Below, in pieces: positions 23,747-36,518 of a stretch of 64,000 nt of DNA (the stretch's first letter is position 1; each line of letters starts with the position of its first letter). Location of the stretch: the NCBI GenBank assembly GCA_905183005.1, contig CAJJDO010000035.1, positions 208,338 to 272,337 on the forward strand, given 5' to 3'. The notes under the pieces were generated by a model that saw only the letters and a list, made by a program, of their open reading frames with translations, did not search any database and had not been told where the DNA came from. The translations under genes were made by a program, and so were the position numbers. Source of the DNA: Paramecium pentaurelia (lineage: Eukaryota; Ciliophora; Oligohymenophorea; Peniculida; Parameciidae).

Positions 23747-25119
23747 ATGTAATAATAATCACCTCCAAAAATAATAGAGATTACTATAAGTACAGAAATG
23801 CTTGGACGTTATGCTTCTTATAAAATTCAAGTCGATCAAAATATAATATGTAGAAGGTTCAATGATTTTGTTCACTTTTATGAGGCATTACGTACTAATT
23901 ATCCTGGAGTATTTGTACCTAGACTCCCTGAAAAATAAGCAATGGTAATTCTTTTATCAAAATTAAAGGGAAATCTTGAAGAAGACTTTCTTCGAGTCAG
24001 AAGAAGAATGCTTCAATATTTCTTGAATTCAATATTCAAAAGAAAAATCTTATGGAATTCACCAGAAACAAAATAATTTCTTAATGAACAGAATTAAACT
24101 TTGATTCCTATAAACAATGAAAGTAAATCATTAGAAGAAAAATATCAAACTAATCTTCCTGAATGTTCAAATGTAAACAATATAATTAATTGAAGTTAGA
24201 AATTACATTAGATATGAAATGTTAATTTTATGATTTTTAATCATTCGTAGTAAAAGCAAAGCCTATGATAGAAAACTTTAAAAAGATGTGCAATAATTAT
24301 GTGATTGCAAAGACAAATTTTAATACAGAAAAACTTATATTTGTGAATTATGTACTTCCAGAGTTTGAAAAGAATTTATTATTTAAAAGTGATAAGAAGT
24401 TTTATGATAAAATAAAACCTTTAGATTTGATGAAGAATTAAAGATATGATTAAGCTCGTAAATTTTAAAGTGATTAAATTTTAATTGATTTATGTATTTT
24501 GGAAAATGATATAGAGGTTATAATATTCAAGAAATATATTAGTCTCATTTAATTTAATTTGAATAGATAAGAAAGTGGGAAGATAAAATCATAAAATATG
24601 AGGATAAAATTAGATAATCCCAATTAGATTTATAATAAACTATAAATAATTAAAGAAATGCAGTAGCAAAGTTATTTTTTGGATCAAAAGACAAAGAAAT
24701 ATTAAGATTATAGAATTAAATTGAATAAGTATTTGTGTAATATATTATATTTTTAGTATTCTAAAACTATATAGGATTTAAAGGGAGTAATCAATATAAC
24801 AATGGGTTAAGTCTGTTTATTTGAGATTCCTGATTTCATAAAGGAAAAGGAACAAAATCTTTTTAAATTAATAAAACTTATAGGATAATTGGAGATGGAA
24901 TAGATCAGTATAATAGGAGAATATTGGTAAAACATTTTGGATTCTCGTTTAATATCTTAAATTGAATAATAATAAGCTTATGACTCAGTTATAATAATTG
25001 ATTAGAAATAATAGGATTAAGGTTAATAAATATAAGTAGAAGAGAAGAGTGAGAATTAAGAAAATAAGAGTATGGTAATATAATAGGAATAAGAATAATA
25101 ATAGAGTGAATTAAATTGA
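23747..25119 (+). CDS. PX-domain protein, sorting-nexin-like
   Basis: 431 aa with three introns (24173-24195, 24517-24542, 24729-24756). The PX domain spans about residues 5-115: PPKIIEITISTEMLG, then CRRFNDFVHFYEALRTNYPG (the phosphoinositide-contacting RRYxxF-type Arg pair), VPRLPEKQ and RRRMLQYFLNSI. The remaining helical part is Lys/Glu/Gln-rich and could form a BAR-like coiled coil, as in sorting nexins that bind endosomal membranes. The extreme C-terminus is polyGln/Glu. The start MQQQSPP is used because it is the only Met in frame before the PX domain. Confidence 0.82.
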
Positions 25120-25167
25120 TAATATATTAGTAATGAATTTATGTATCCTTAATATTATTTAAAATAA

Positions 25168-25845
25168 ATGAGCAGAAATCAATAAAAACAATAACCAGCA
25201 GCTTAAACAACTTAATAAGCTAATAAAAGTTAAGTATAAGCTCCAGCAGCAACAAGAGGAAAGTCTCCTGCTACAGCAGCATCTTAATAACCTGTATAGG
25301 CAACTACAAATGGTTTTGATCCTTCAAAATATGTTAAACCAGGACTTAGCAAAGAAGAAGTTTTAAAGATTAAGGAATGCTTTGACATTTTTGATGATGA
25401 TAAAAGTGGATCTATATCGTAATTGAAATAAATTATTAAAGTCCAAATGAAATGAAGAATGCCATCATTGCTTTAGGAATGGAATAATCAGCTGAAGAGA
25501 TTGTCAATATGATTTAAGATCTTGATTAAGATGGATCCAGTGTAATTGATTTTGAAGAATTTCTAAATATTTTTGGATTTTCAGGGTATTAAAAATATAT
25601 TAAAGCATTATAGCACTATTGAAGATGAATAAGTACTTGAGAAATTATATTAAGAATTTGATTCCTCTGGATAAAGTAAAGTTACTTACGAGGATTTCAA
25701 AAGAATAAATGATTTAGTATCAGAAAGATATACAGATTAAGAATTAAGAGAAATGGTTGAATATGCAGATAAAGATAAAGATGGATCATTAAGTTGGGAT
25801 GAATTCAAAGCTGTTGTTCAAAAAGAGTATCCAAATCAAGCATGA
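25168..25845 (+). CDS. Centrin-like EF-hand protein
   Basis: 208 aa with two introns (25419-25441, 25586-25613). A Gln/Ala/Ser-rich N-terminus of about 60 residues precedes four EF-hands. Loop 1 DDDKSGSISPNE and loop 2 DLDQDGSSVIDFEE look competent for calcium. Loop 3 (FDSSGQSKVTYED) is degenerate, and loop 4 DKDKDGSLSWDE is intact. The spacing and helix sequences (KIKECFDIFDDDKSG, EIVNMIQDLD) fit centrins of basal bodies and the infraciliary lattice. The C-terminus is KEYPNQA rather than the centrin Tyr/Phe end, so a divergent centrin or other calmodulin-like protein is possible. Confidence 0.85.
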
Positions 25846-25872
25846 TTATGATAAATAATACGAGCAAAATAA

Positions 25873-27156
25873 TCAATCATATATGCTATCAATTTCTGTT
25901 ATTGTCTCTAAGTGTATGAACCATTCTTTGAAAATCGTTGAAAATTAACTTTTAGCTTATTCATATGATTTATTCCCCACTCTTTATAAAAGGATTCTAG
26001 AATAAGGAGTATTAGGAATAACCTCCTTTTACTTCACTAACTTTTGTCTCACCTATTTTTCTGCCTTTACTCTATCAATCCATTTCTACTTAATGTTTCC
26101 CATCTTATCCCATTCTTCCTAAGCTCTCACTTCTTAATTACTAGATAATTATCCACTTTTCTTCAGTACCCATTTAGATTAAAAATAAGCATCATAACCT
26201 TAAGTGCAGAACTCTTACAGAAATAATTTATATGCCATTTAATTCAATTTTTAATCTTGTAATGCATATTTCTTAGCCCTTATTTTATATGTCTCTATTA
26301 TTTGATAACCGTACTTCTTTAGATGCTCCTCAGACAACTAGAATACTTATGATTGAGGCTATTCTGATTACATTACATTCTGTATAATACGTTTAATGAC
26401 TCGACATAAACAATAATTTAAGAATTTCAGATTTATACATTCGATGAAATTCTATCCGTATTGATGCGGATCAATGAATTACTTAAATCTCTTATGATGT
26501 ATAAATGTTTAAGATCTCAATTCCATAAATTTTATGAACTCTTAAGAAGGCATCTTCTCAACTCTTGCCTTCATGTATTCCTCCCAAATCTCATGTGGAG
26601 ATTCTGATGTTATTGAAGAATTTGAAACTGAATCCTCTTGTTGAGAATATTATTCCTCATAAACTAGAATCTTCTCCTTTTAAGCCTTATTTCTTAAGGT
26701 TGTCTCATAGTCTAAATTATTGTCTTAATTGACTTCAGATGCATGTTTCTTTAGTCTCTTTGAAATTCTGGATAACTTCTAAAATAAACTAACAAACTCT
26801 TTGAAAACACAATTCAAATAATTCTATAATATTCTCTTGTTTTTAGTTAATGGTTGAGGAAATTCAAATTTAATATCAGATCCCATTTCCTCCCAAGGTT
26901 TAGGAGCAGGGGAATAGAGAGCATGAAGAATTAGAGGTTAAAATATATCTGATATCAATTCTTGAATTTATAAATGTGCCAGATTATGCACTTCAGATTT
27001 TCTTTAATCTCCATAAACATAAAGCATATTCTTAATTGTTTTTGTAAGAGGAAAAGTGGAATCTTCATCATTTTCTGATTGTTATATTGATGGAGAACTA
27101 GGCTCTTCATGCTTTGGAGAATTAAATTCAACATGTATTTTTCTTCTGGTTTTCAT
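25873..27156 (-). CDS. Putative TAF13/SPT3-like histone-fold protein
   Basis: A single-exon frame, 427 aa. The region after residue 35 (LTKTIKNMLYVYGDQRKS...LQIQELISDIF) resembles the first two helices of the TAF13/SPT3 histone fold, which pairs with TAF11-type partners in TFIID or SAGA. The middle is helical and basic (RISKRLKKHASEVN). Near residue 350 a stretch EEWDKMGNIKQKWIDR has HMG-box-like spacing. No other domain is certain. It lies convergent to the centrin-like gene (27 bp between stops). Alternative: a ciliate-specific protein whose histone-fold resemblance is accidental. Confidence 0.5.
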
Positions 27157-27549
27157 ATTTTATAATTTATATTAATTTAATTATATAATTATTATTATCG
27201 ATTTTTTAATATTTGAAGATTGTTATCTTTTTTATAACCTTTATATTATAGATATTTAATTACTTTGTATTGAAATATCAATAAATTCTTAGTTCACTAA
27301 ATAGTTCTTAAATAATTATGATACAAATCAATAAATTTATGGAAAATATATTATTTTTTAAAATAAAAAGTTTTAATTTTGAATAAATTTAATGGAAAAT
27401 ACAAAAATCAATAACGATATTTTTTAAGAGAAGTTTTTACTCTTCTTTTGAATATATATGAAAATTATGTTTGTTTAAATCTAATAAACTGTCTCAAATT
27501 GTGAACCATCTTATTAAAGGATTTGATGTTATATCAATATTAATTAAAA
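27157..27549. other. Divergent promoter region
   Basis: Non-coding stretch between the starts of the minus-strand histone-fold candidate and the plus-strand kinase. Nothing specific could be picked out. Confidence 0.45.
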
Positions 27550-28956
27550 ATGTATAGATTTGATAATGCATTATTTACTTTTCCTGTCACTAGAAAGCAC
27601 TTTTTCTCTGATAAAGTGTATTAGCTATTCTTATTTAGCGATGAATTCATTATGACTGATGTATTAGTCAAATATATTATATATAGAACTAGACAAAAAA
27701 AGCAAAATATGAGATTAAATTGAACATGACAACTACATTAAATTGGATAGTGAGTGATAAGAAAATATAAGCTTTCGAAATACCATATAATAATAAAATG
27801 AAGGCATTTAATGCTTCACCTAATAAATTGTAATTGCTGAGAGAGATGATTGCTGGTCGAGTATTTTATTCTGGAATCTAAAACTTCTATGAAATTCAAA
27901 TGAAAGTTGGTTAGGGAATGATTGGAGAAGTATAAATTGATAAAAAAGTTAGGTCTATAGAGCCGTATCTTAAAATGGTGAGTATGTTGCTATTAAAAAG
28001 TGTGACAAATAGAAATTAGCATCACTTTAAGGAGGAATTGTAAGATACTTATATTGATATTAGCCTTAATTGATTTAAGAATTATAGCTCCTACAATAAC
28101 TTTAACATATAAATATTTTAAAACTTAAAGAAGTCTATTCTGATCAACAATTTTATTACATAGTTACTGAGTTTGTTGATGGGAAAACTTTGCATACTGA
28201 ATTACTATCAAGAACAACAGGCTTGAGTATTACTCAGACTTTAAGAATCATGTTTTAAATTTTAAATGCTCTTATTTATATCCATTAAAAAGGAGTTATG
28301 CATAGAGATATAAATCCACATAATATAATGATTTCAGAAAATATAAAATTAATTGATTTTGGTTTAGCTCGAAAGATTAAAAATTAATTAATATTCCCAA
28401 CAGCTGGAACACCCGGTTATATGGCTCCTGAAATAATAAACTATAAATAAGAAAAGCCATATGATGAAAAAGCAGATATTTATAGTTTAGGATGTATGTT
28501 ATATAAAATGTATAATAAAGAATTATAATTTTTAGGTTGTCCGGTGAAAACTTATTTCATAGATAGAAAAATATATTTTAAGAAAATAAGGAGGGTATAT
28601 TTGAATTAAGAAAGAATCCTTAACATTTAGAATATAATTCAAGTAAAATGGATTAACTATTTATTTTATTGACTCATATGTTAGAAAATGATCCAAATGA
28701 AAGACCTAATGCTTAATTTTGCAAGTTTTTATTAAAAGAAATAGAAAACAATAATCAATAAATAGATAAATTGATTAGAAAATAATAAATTATGAAACCT
28801 ATTTATATAGTTACTGATGAAACTCCTCTTGAAAGAACCCCTTTAAGTTTTACTAGTAACAATAAAGGTAAATCAAGTGACACACTTATGAAAAGTGATG
28901 ATATTACAACTTAAGGAAATAAAAGATTAAGCAAAATAGCAATTAAAAATGTGTGA
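27550..28956 (+). CDS. Ser/Thr protein kinase with PH-like N-terminus
   Basis: 435 aa with four introns (27661-27686, 27930-27952, 28040-28063, 28510-28535). Residues 1-95 (VYQLFLFSDEFIMTD, AKYEIKLNMTTTLNWI) have the strand pattern of the PH-like domain common ahead of ciliate kinase domains. The kinase domain has glycine loop VGQGMIGEVYRA, AIKKC lysine, HRDINPHNIM, IDFGLARK, GTPGYMAPEI and DIYSLGCMLYKM. In the catalytic loop the usual Lys of HRDxKxxN is Asn, which may lower activity. The tail after residue 340 is Ser/Thr/Lys-rich. Group unclear, CAMK- or NEK-like. Confidence 0.85.
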
Positions 28957-28984
28957 ATATATATATTTTATTTATTTAATATCT

Positions 28985-30945
28985 TCATTGTTGTTACTAT
29001 TATTATTACTATTATTATTGTTATTATTTTTATTTTTATTCTTCCTTTTCTTTTTAAATTTTCTACATCTCTTCAATAGTCATTTCAGGTTTCATGGCTG
29101 GAAATAGAAGAACTTCTTAAATGTTTTGTGTATCTGTTAATAACATCACAAATCTATCAATACCAAGTCCCCATCCAGCTGTTCTAAATTTTATAAATAT
29201 AATAATTACGGTGGCAAAGCATGTTCTAATGATTTAATAAATCCTTCATCATATCCCATAGCTTCATCATCTCCTTTGGCAGCATCTTCAACTTATTTTT
29301 AGAATAATGCTTTTTAAACAAATGGATCATTCAATTCTGTATAGGCATTACATAATTCATGATAATTAACAAAAAGTTCAAATCTATAATTATTTTAATA
29401 TATTACCTTTCAGTTAATCCTGGATATTATCTATGAACTTTGCTTAATGGACTCATCAATTATGGATGATCAATTAAAAATGTTGGATTCTTGAAATTAA
29501 CTTCTAAGAAATGACCTACTAATTTATCAATTAATCTTGCAGTAGTTCTTGGATTTGAACATTCAACTTTGTGTTTTTTAGCTTATTCCATAAAGAAGGC
29601 ATTAGCTTCTTCACTTTCCAAAACTTCAGGTAATTTTTCACCTAATTTTTTTTCTAATTCAGCCATCATAGAAACTCTTGGCCAAGGTGGTGTGAAATCA
29701 AGTTCTACGAAATCTTCTTCATTTTCTTTAAAATGACCAGATTTAATATCATGTTCTGTAAGTGTGATAGTAGGATTATCACCCTTATGAATTTTGAATT
29801 TATAACTACCCTTAACCTTTAAAACAATCGATGACAAGACTTCTTCAGTAACAGTCATGAGATCATTATAATCACAATAAGCCCAATAAAATTCCATAGC
29901 TGTAAATTCAGGATTATGAGTTTAATCAATACCCTCATTTCTAAAATTCTTACCAATTTCATAGACTCTATCTAATCCACCAACAATTAACATTTTTAAA
30001 TATAATTCTGGAGCAACTCTCATAAATAAATCTCTATGTAATGAGTTATGAAATGTTTTAAATGGTTTTGCTGTTGCTCCTCCTTGTATAACATTTAAAG
30101 AGGGAGTCTCAACTTCTATAAATCCTTTACCATCAAAATATTCTCTTAATTATTTAATCACTGATGATCTTGTGAGGAATATTTCTCTAACTTTCTTATT
30201 CATAATCAAATCCATATATCTCATTCTATATCTTTACTCATGATCTTTGAATCCAAAATGAGCAGTTGGTAACATATGTAATGTTGGTGATAACAATTAA
30301 ATAATGCCTGGTGCAATACTCAATTCTCCTGCCTTTGTTAAACAAGGATTTCCCTTTACACCAATAATATCTCCTCTTTTAATCAAACTATGAATTTTTT
30401 CAAAGTTCAATTCTTAGTCTTTGTGATTAGCTTCATTTGCCATAACTTAAATTTTGGTTCCCTCTCCTTATAAATCATAAAACATCAATTTTGCTCCCAT
30501 AGATCTAATGGTGACTACTCTTCCTGCTACAGAGACAACATCTTCATGAATTTTCCCTTTTTCTGTGCATATAGGACCATACTTTTCTCTGAATTGAGCA
30601 ATTGTTAAATCCACATGAAATTTATGAGGGTATGGGTTTCTATTTTAAATAAAATTAAATACGGGTCTTTAGTTTGTTTAAGTCCTAACACTTATTTTGA
30701 TCTATTCTCATGGAATAGACGAGGATCTACTTCCTCCTCTGCTTATTAATCAACCTTTTCTAATATTGATAAGAATTGTTAATACTTGGTTTTTTCTCCT
30801 TCTCTGCAGCATTATCTGGTTATTATACTTTCTATGCTTCTTTCTCAGCTTTCTTCTTATTCTTTTCCTCTTACTTTTGAAGATATTTCAATTAAGATTT
30901 GCTTATACCTTGCTCTCCGGGTTGTGGAACTTAGGGTTGATCCAT
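28985..30945 (-). CDS. KARS1: Lysyl-tRNA synthetase (class II), cytosolic
   Basis: Charges tRNA-Lys; 620 aa with four introns (30760-30785, 30640-30662, 29384-29406, 29184-29209). An N-terminal Lys/Gln/Glu-rich extension is typical of eukaryotic LysRS. An OB-fold anticodon domain (VAGRVVTIRSMGAKLMFYDL) is followed by the catalytic core. Motif 1 surrounds EIFLTRSSVIKQLREY, motif 2 is FRNEGIDQTHNPEFTAMEFY, and motif 3 is GWGLGIDRFVMLLTD. The C-terminus continues past EEM into a Lys/Glu segment and a run of about 17 Gln encoded by TAA/TAG/CAA, ending at TGA 28985-28987. That tail is unusual and is reported as a finding. Confidence 0.96.
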
Positions 30946-31154
30946 TGAAAAATAAAATAGATTTCGGAATGTTAATTTTGAAATATTTAAACAAGATTTA
31001 AGCATTGAAATATTCTTTCTTAAATATGTATATATATATATATCTAGATTAGAGATCATATATAGTATATTGATTTAATATTAATTGTTATATTGAGAAT
31101 GTTTAGAATAGATTTTAGTGTTTTTACTTCGATAATTATTTTTATATTAATATT

Positions 31155-31565
31155 ATGGGGGATTCAGATGAGACCCAGAATAATTATCTATTACACTCTT
31201 TAGTTAATTAAAGTAGAATTAATGAAAGCATCAATTACATTAATCTATTAGATTTGATGAATAAATATAATCCAGGACCTTCAATCAAAAAAACTATTGT
31301 AAATGATTAGGATTTTATTGATGAATTAGAACAATTTTTAGATTAATTGGATCAACCAAAAAGATAAAAATTCCTTGAAGAATCAATGATTCTTTTTGAT
31401 GATAATGATGGTAATTCAATAATTGAATTCAATAATTTAAATAATACTAATAATAATAAATTAGAAACTTAATCTTCTAAACATCAAGATGGATGGTTAG
31501 ACAAACTTCCAATTAAACATGAATTTGATGATCTAGAAGAACTGGAGAAAATACTATCTTAATGA
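31155..31565 (+). CDS. Small acidic hypothetical protein
   Basis: A single-exon frame, 136 aa, from MGDSDETQ to a TGA at 31563-31565. Rich in Asp, Glu and Asn (SMILFDDNDGNS, HEFDDLEELEKIL). It looks helical and acidic, and the DNDG segment recalls but does not complete an EF-hand loop. No family recognised. It lies divergent from LysRS. Confidence 0.6.
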
Positions 31566-32124
31566 TAATAAATATAAATATAAAATTTTTATGTAATTAT
31601 GAAAATCTAGAGATTTAAATAAATTCATATATTATGACAGATATAATATAAAAACAATGTAATATAAGTTTAAAATATATATTAATCATCTATATAACAT
31701 TTAATAAAATTAATAATTAAGTATTATAATTTTACAATAGTATTTATATAAATACCATAAAATATGTTTCAAATTATTTTTTAATAATAAATCTTAATAT
31801 TAAGTGAATTTAATTGTAAATATCTTATAAAATTTACAAATGTGATGCTTTAAATCTTAAAAATCTAATAAGCAGCTAGACTAAATCTATACTATTTTAA
31901 TTAGAGAAATTATTTATAATAAAATTAATTAAGAAACTCAGAAATATTTTTTTTTTATTATCTAAGTAACTTATGAAAATCAATTTTTTTCAATTCACTC
32001 TGAGATTAAAACTGATGATTACTTTAGTTAAATTATTCCATATATTAATTAATTTTGCATAATGATCTATAAAATTAATTGTTCTAAAGCTATCTCATTT
32101 TCATTTTATTTGATAAATATATCA
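31566..32124. other. Intergenic stretch, no gene seen
   Basis: A+T-rich DNA between two plus-strand genes. Short frames occur, including one near 31975 with a Met, but none has coding character. Confidence 0.5.
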
Positions 32125-34826
32125 ATGAATTTTACTATAATAGCTTGTTTACTTTGGATTATTATCAACTGCTAAGCTTAATAAATCTCCCAAACTGTTG
32201 AGTTTTATGAAAATGAAAAGCTCCTGAACATACAAATAATTTTGTCATCCTAATTTGACTTCCAACTTACTTTTTACAACAACAAAGTAATAAAAATAAA
32301 TAATTTAGACTCATTCATTTGAAATTCTAAATTGTTCGAACATTGATAGATGTGAATGTGAAAGTCCTAAATTTAGCAATTATTATTGTTTCGAAAATAA
32401 TAGTGAATTTCATTTCCATTTTTCTAAATTACCTTATGTTTATGGGGATACTATACTGAAAAGGGAAAATACAACTTAAATTTAAAATAATCATTAAATT
32501 GAATCATTCAGTTCAAATTCCCATTTTAGAATTTTAGATCTAGAGGAATATCTAAACAAATCGTTAGCAGCTTAAAGTGTTACTTACACTGATAGTGATT
32601 TAACAAGTTCATTATAATTAGGAACTTATGAATTATTTATGAAATGGGAAATATATTCAAATGGTTCATTCGATATGGCTATTGATTATAATTAACTAAA
32701 TTGGATAGGATTTGGATTTTGTCCAACTGTAAGCATTTATATCATATAATTAGATGTCTAATTGTGACATGATAGTATTATATGTATCCTAACAAACAGT
32801 TATAGTGATGGATACTTTTTCTTATGGACAATCAACTCCAAGAACTGATAAAACTAATGATATCGATATTATTTCATATGCAGTCAATTCAACAGGTTAT
32901 AAGGTTAGATTCAATAGAAAATTGGATACAGGAGATACAGCAGATTAAGTTTTAGCAAAAGGTGATACATATACTTTTTGTGTAGCATGGTCAGGAGCAG
33001 ATTAAATGGAAATGCATAGTGCATGGTATAACTTTGATATAATTTTTGATAATGGAATAATTGGTTAAGCAACACTTACATCTGGTGAAAGCATTTTATA
33101 TTATGTCCATGCAATTGTTCTATTTATAGGATGGGGAATAGTAGCAGACTTAGGAATAATAATTGGAAGGTTTTTCAAATCAATTAATAGTTATTTATGG
33201 ATTCATGCTATTTGTTTTATTTTTGTTGATTTATCAACACTTGTTTTAGTAGCCCTGATGCTATTTGTTGGTGGAGAGGAAGGAAATGTAATTGAAGATG
33301 GAACATTGGAAGCACATAAAATAATTTCAATTGTACTAGGTATAACTGTCATAATTCAACATATTTTGGGAGTTGTTGTTAAACATTTTCTTGAGTCTAC
33401 AGGAAAAGAAAATAGATAGGCTCTATTTACAATAAGATTGATCCATGTTATTTTGGGAACTATTATGTATCTTGCAGCCAAAGTAGATATTATTTTAGGA
33501 TTCGTAAAAAATGAAGAGAGATTATTATTAGCTTTGGGTATAATATGGACAGTCCTCTTGATACTAGTTAGAATTGGATTAGAAATTTATAAATCCTTCA
33601 ATTCTTCTATTAGAACTAAAATTGCTCCTTAACAACAATAACCATTAAATGAAAATTAGACAAAATTATTAAAGTTATTATAAGGAAATCATCCAACAGC
33701 TAACATCATTAAAGAATTACCTTAAATTAAATGGGTTTTGTTAAATTAAGATGTCTATGATGTTACAGATTATTAACATCCAGGAGGTAACTTTATCATT
33801 TCAAATGTTAATGGATAAGAAATCAGTCGTTATTTCTATGGTGCCTTTTAACTTGAATCTACTACAATGGAACCATATACTCATAGCTAATTTGCATATT
33901 AAACTTTATAAAAGAGATATATTGGTACTATCTAAAGTGTTAATTATAATAATTCAAATCCAGCTTCATTTTGGGATTTAATTGAAAAAGTTGATTTGTC
34001 AAAAAACATCTCTTTATTTAATTTCACTAATCCTAATTTTTAAATCAACCTTCGTCAAAATATATTTGATTTAGGCTAGCATTTTAGTGTTACTCTTTAA
34101 GAAGTAGGAGGAAAGATAAGAATGTATACAAAAGTATTGTGTATGTCTAATCCATATCAAACCTTTAGAGATTAAATTATTAAATATCATGAAGGAAATT
34201 CAACTCAGCTACCAGTATTATAATTTGATAAAATTAATACAGTTCCTTTGATTATAAAGAAATATAACTTTCCTAAGGCTTTGTCTGCCTAAATATTTTA
34301 ACATCAAGGCAATTTTTGGGTTTAAGGTCCTTTTGGAAGAGGATTAGAACTTGAACCTAAATGTAAATGTATAGCTTTTGTTGGTGGTACTGGATTGTTG
34401 CCATTTTTAGATTTATTAGATCATCTATTGATAAAATCTATTTACCTGACAAATAAATAAAAGTAATAATAAATTCAATAATTCTTCCCCTAATATGATC
34501 AATTAGATGATTCATTTGAATTTACATTGCTTGCTTCTTTCTAAAATGAAGAAGAATTTATAGGAAAAGAATGGATTAGAAAACTTTATTTAATTAATAA
34601 AAATAATAATTTAAAGTTGTTTGATATGCAAATTAGATACTCTGATTCTACATTGGATACAGTAATCCCTGCTTTTAGAGGTAGATTCACTGAAGAACTT
34701 GTTAAATAGCATTTAGGAGACTATAACAAGAAAGTTTATATTTGTGGTCCTCCAAATATGATATATTCTCTCACTCAAATTATCTCCAAAACAGAATAGG
34801 ATTAGGCCAAAGTAATGATTGTTTGA
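32125..34826 (+). CDS. DOMON-cytochrome b561-cytochrome b5-oxidoreductase fusion
   Basis: 884 aa with two introns (32287-32308, 32729-32753). Order: signal peptide (MNFTIIACLLWIIINCQA); Cys-containing spacer; DOMON heme- or sugar-binding domain (about 185-320, WIGFGFCPT, DIDIISYAVNSTGYKV); cytochrome b561-type transmembrane block with paired His (YYVHAIVLF, LWIHAICF, LEAHKIIS, IIQHILGV); cytochrome b5-like domain with DVTDYQHPGGNF; and a ferredoxin/b5-reductase-like FAD/NAD(P)-binding part (KCIAFVGGTGLLPF, VYICGPPNM). One chain could carry electrons from cytosolic NAD(P)H through the membrane to an outside acceptor such as ferric iron. Substrate is inference. Confidence 0.9.
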
Positions 34827-35568
34827 ATGAATATTATTATTTACAGTAATTTTTATCAAATCAATAACTCATTAATATTATCTTTATCTTTTTACTAATT
34901 TTTAGATTGCTTGTATTTTAATACTTTATGCTTATTTCTTAAAATTATTAATAAACCTAATATTATTTATATTTATTAATTTAAACAAAATATATCTTAT
35001 GAGTAATTAAAATATTTATTAAGCCATTAAACTTCAATTATAATTCAATTTTTTTAAATTAATTCATATTTACAAACTTAAAATTGTTATAAATAAGTTT
35101 CATTTGGTACTTTGTCATAATAAGGTTTGAGATAATATCTCTATTAGGTAATTAACCATCAATATATATAAATTAGCTATTTTAATTTAATTTCAATGTA
35201 AATTATTATTTCTTAGCTTAAAGATGATTTTTTATTCAAATTATCAATTAAATATATCAAATGATATTTGAATATTTTGAGTATTAATATATCTTCAAAA
35301 CTAGAATAAGAATAAGATTGTGCTTTTTATTAATTTCCAAATTATTTAATAAATATAATATATTCCAATTATATTGAAAATGAAAGTAATTCATTATATT
35401 AATATATTATAATCAAACAATTTACAAGTTGAGGATTATTAATTAATGATTATCATTATAAGAAAATTTATTAATTAACTATATGTTATTAATTTTATAA
35501 TTTGTTATTCAATGATGTCATCACTCTAAGTTTATAATGAATATAATATCATTATTATTATTAATTCA
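34827..35568. other. Intergenic stretch, no gene seen
   Basis: Very A+T-rich DNA with homopolymer-rich short frames only. It must contain the promoter of the cysteine protease gene. Confidence 0.5.
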
Positions 35569-36518
35569 ATGTAGAAAATCTTATCTTTGCTTACAACAGC
35601 ATTGTTATTGAGTGGTTTGGCCTTTTACTCATAAAATTAAGAATCACACTCATTTAAAACTTGGCAGAAGAAATATAATAAGTTCTATACTTAAACTGAA
35701 GAAGCATATCGATGGATTATCTTCAATCATAATGTTGAATTAATCAATAAACATAACTCAAATCCAAATAAAAGTTATAGTATGGCAATCAATTAATTTG
35801 TTGATTTAACTGATGAAGAATTCCAATCAATGTATTTAGGAAAACCAACCTTTGTTAATATTGATAATATTGAATTGAGTACTGGAAATAACCTAGGAGA
35901 AGCTGATTGGTCAAGCAAAATGAATCCTATTAAGAATTAAGGTAATTGTGGTTCATGTTGGACATTCTCTGCTATTGGTGCAGTTGAAGGATTCTTGATT
36001 ATAAGAAAAGGATTCAAAGGAGTGTTATCTGAATAATAATTAGTTGATTGTGCTGTCGATGCAGGAGAAGGATGTAATGGAGGCAATTCAGACTTGGCAT
36101 TAGATTATATTGCTGAAGTTGGTTCTGTTTATGAAAGAGATTATGAATATGTAAATAGTATTAAATATCTTAATAGACTGCAAGAGATGGAGTGTGTAAA
36201 GTGAAATAAGGAAAAGTTAGAATTTCTGGAAGAGAAAACTATGGTCCAAATGAAGATGCTATTAAAAAGGGAATCTAAAATTATCCATTATCTGTGAGTG
36301 TTGATGCATCTTATTGGAAATTTTATAATCAAGGAGTTTATGATGGACCATGCAGAGATGATTTTCATAATCATGCTGTTGTAGCTGTTGGTTTTGACAA
36401 TGAAGGAAATTGGAAGATTAGAAACTCATGGGGTGAAGGTTGGGGAGAATAAGGACATATTTGGTTGAAACCAGGTAACTCTTGTGCAGTCATGACTAGA
36501 GTAGATGGAGCCATATGA
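35569..36518 (+). CDS. Papain-family cysteine protease, cathepsin L-like
   Basis: 307 aa with one 26-nt intron (36151-36176). A signal peptide (MQKILSLLTTALLLSGLAFYS) leads into an I29-type inhibitor prodomain (SFKTWQKKYNKFYTQTEEAYRW, MAINQFVDLTDEEFQSMY). The mature enzyme has oxyanion Gln and catalytic Cys in NQGNCGSCWTFSAIGAVEG, the CNGGN disulfide region, catalytic His in NHAVVAVGFDNE and Asn in IRNSWGEGWGEQG. All catalytic residues are present, so it should be an active lysosomal or secreted protease. It is slightly short at the C-terminus for this family. Confidence 0.95.

Noticed and set aside
30697..31001. Two overlapping plus-strand frames rich in Phe/Leu
   Set aside because: Antisense to the Lys/Gln-rich N-terminal exon of lysyl-tRNA synthetase.
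33751..33981. Out-of-frame plus-strand ORF inside the cytochrome b561 fusion
   Set aside because: The main frame continues through TAA/TAG as Gln with the HPGG cytochrome b5 motif; this frame is a shadow.
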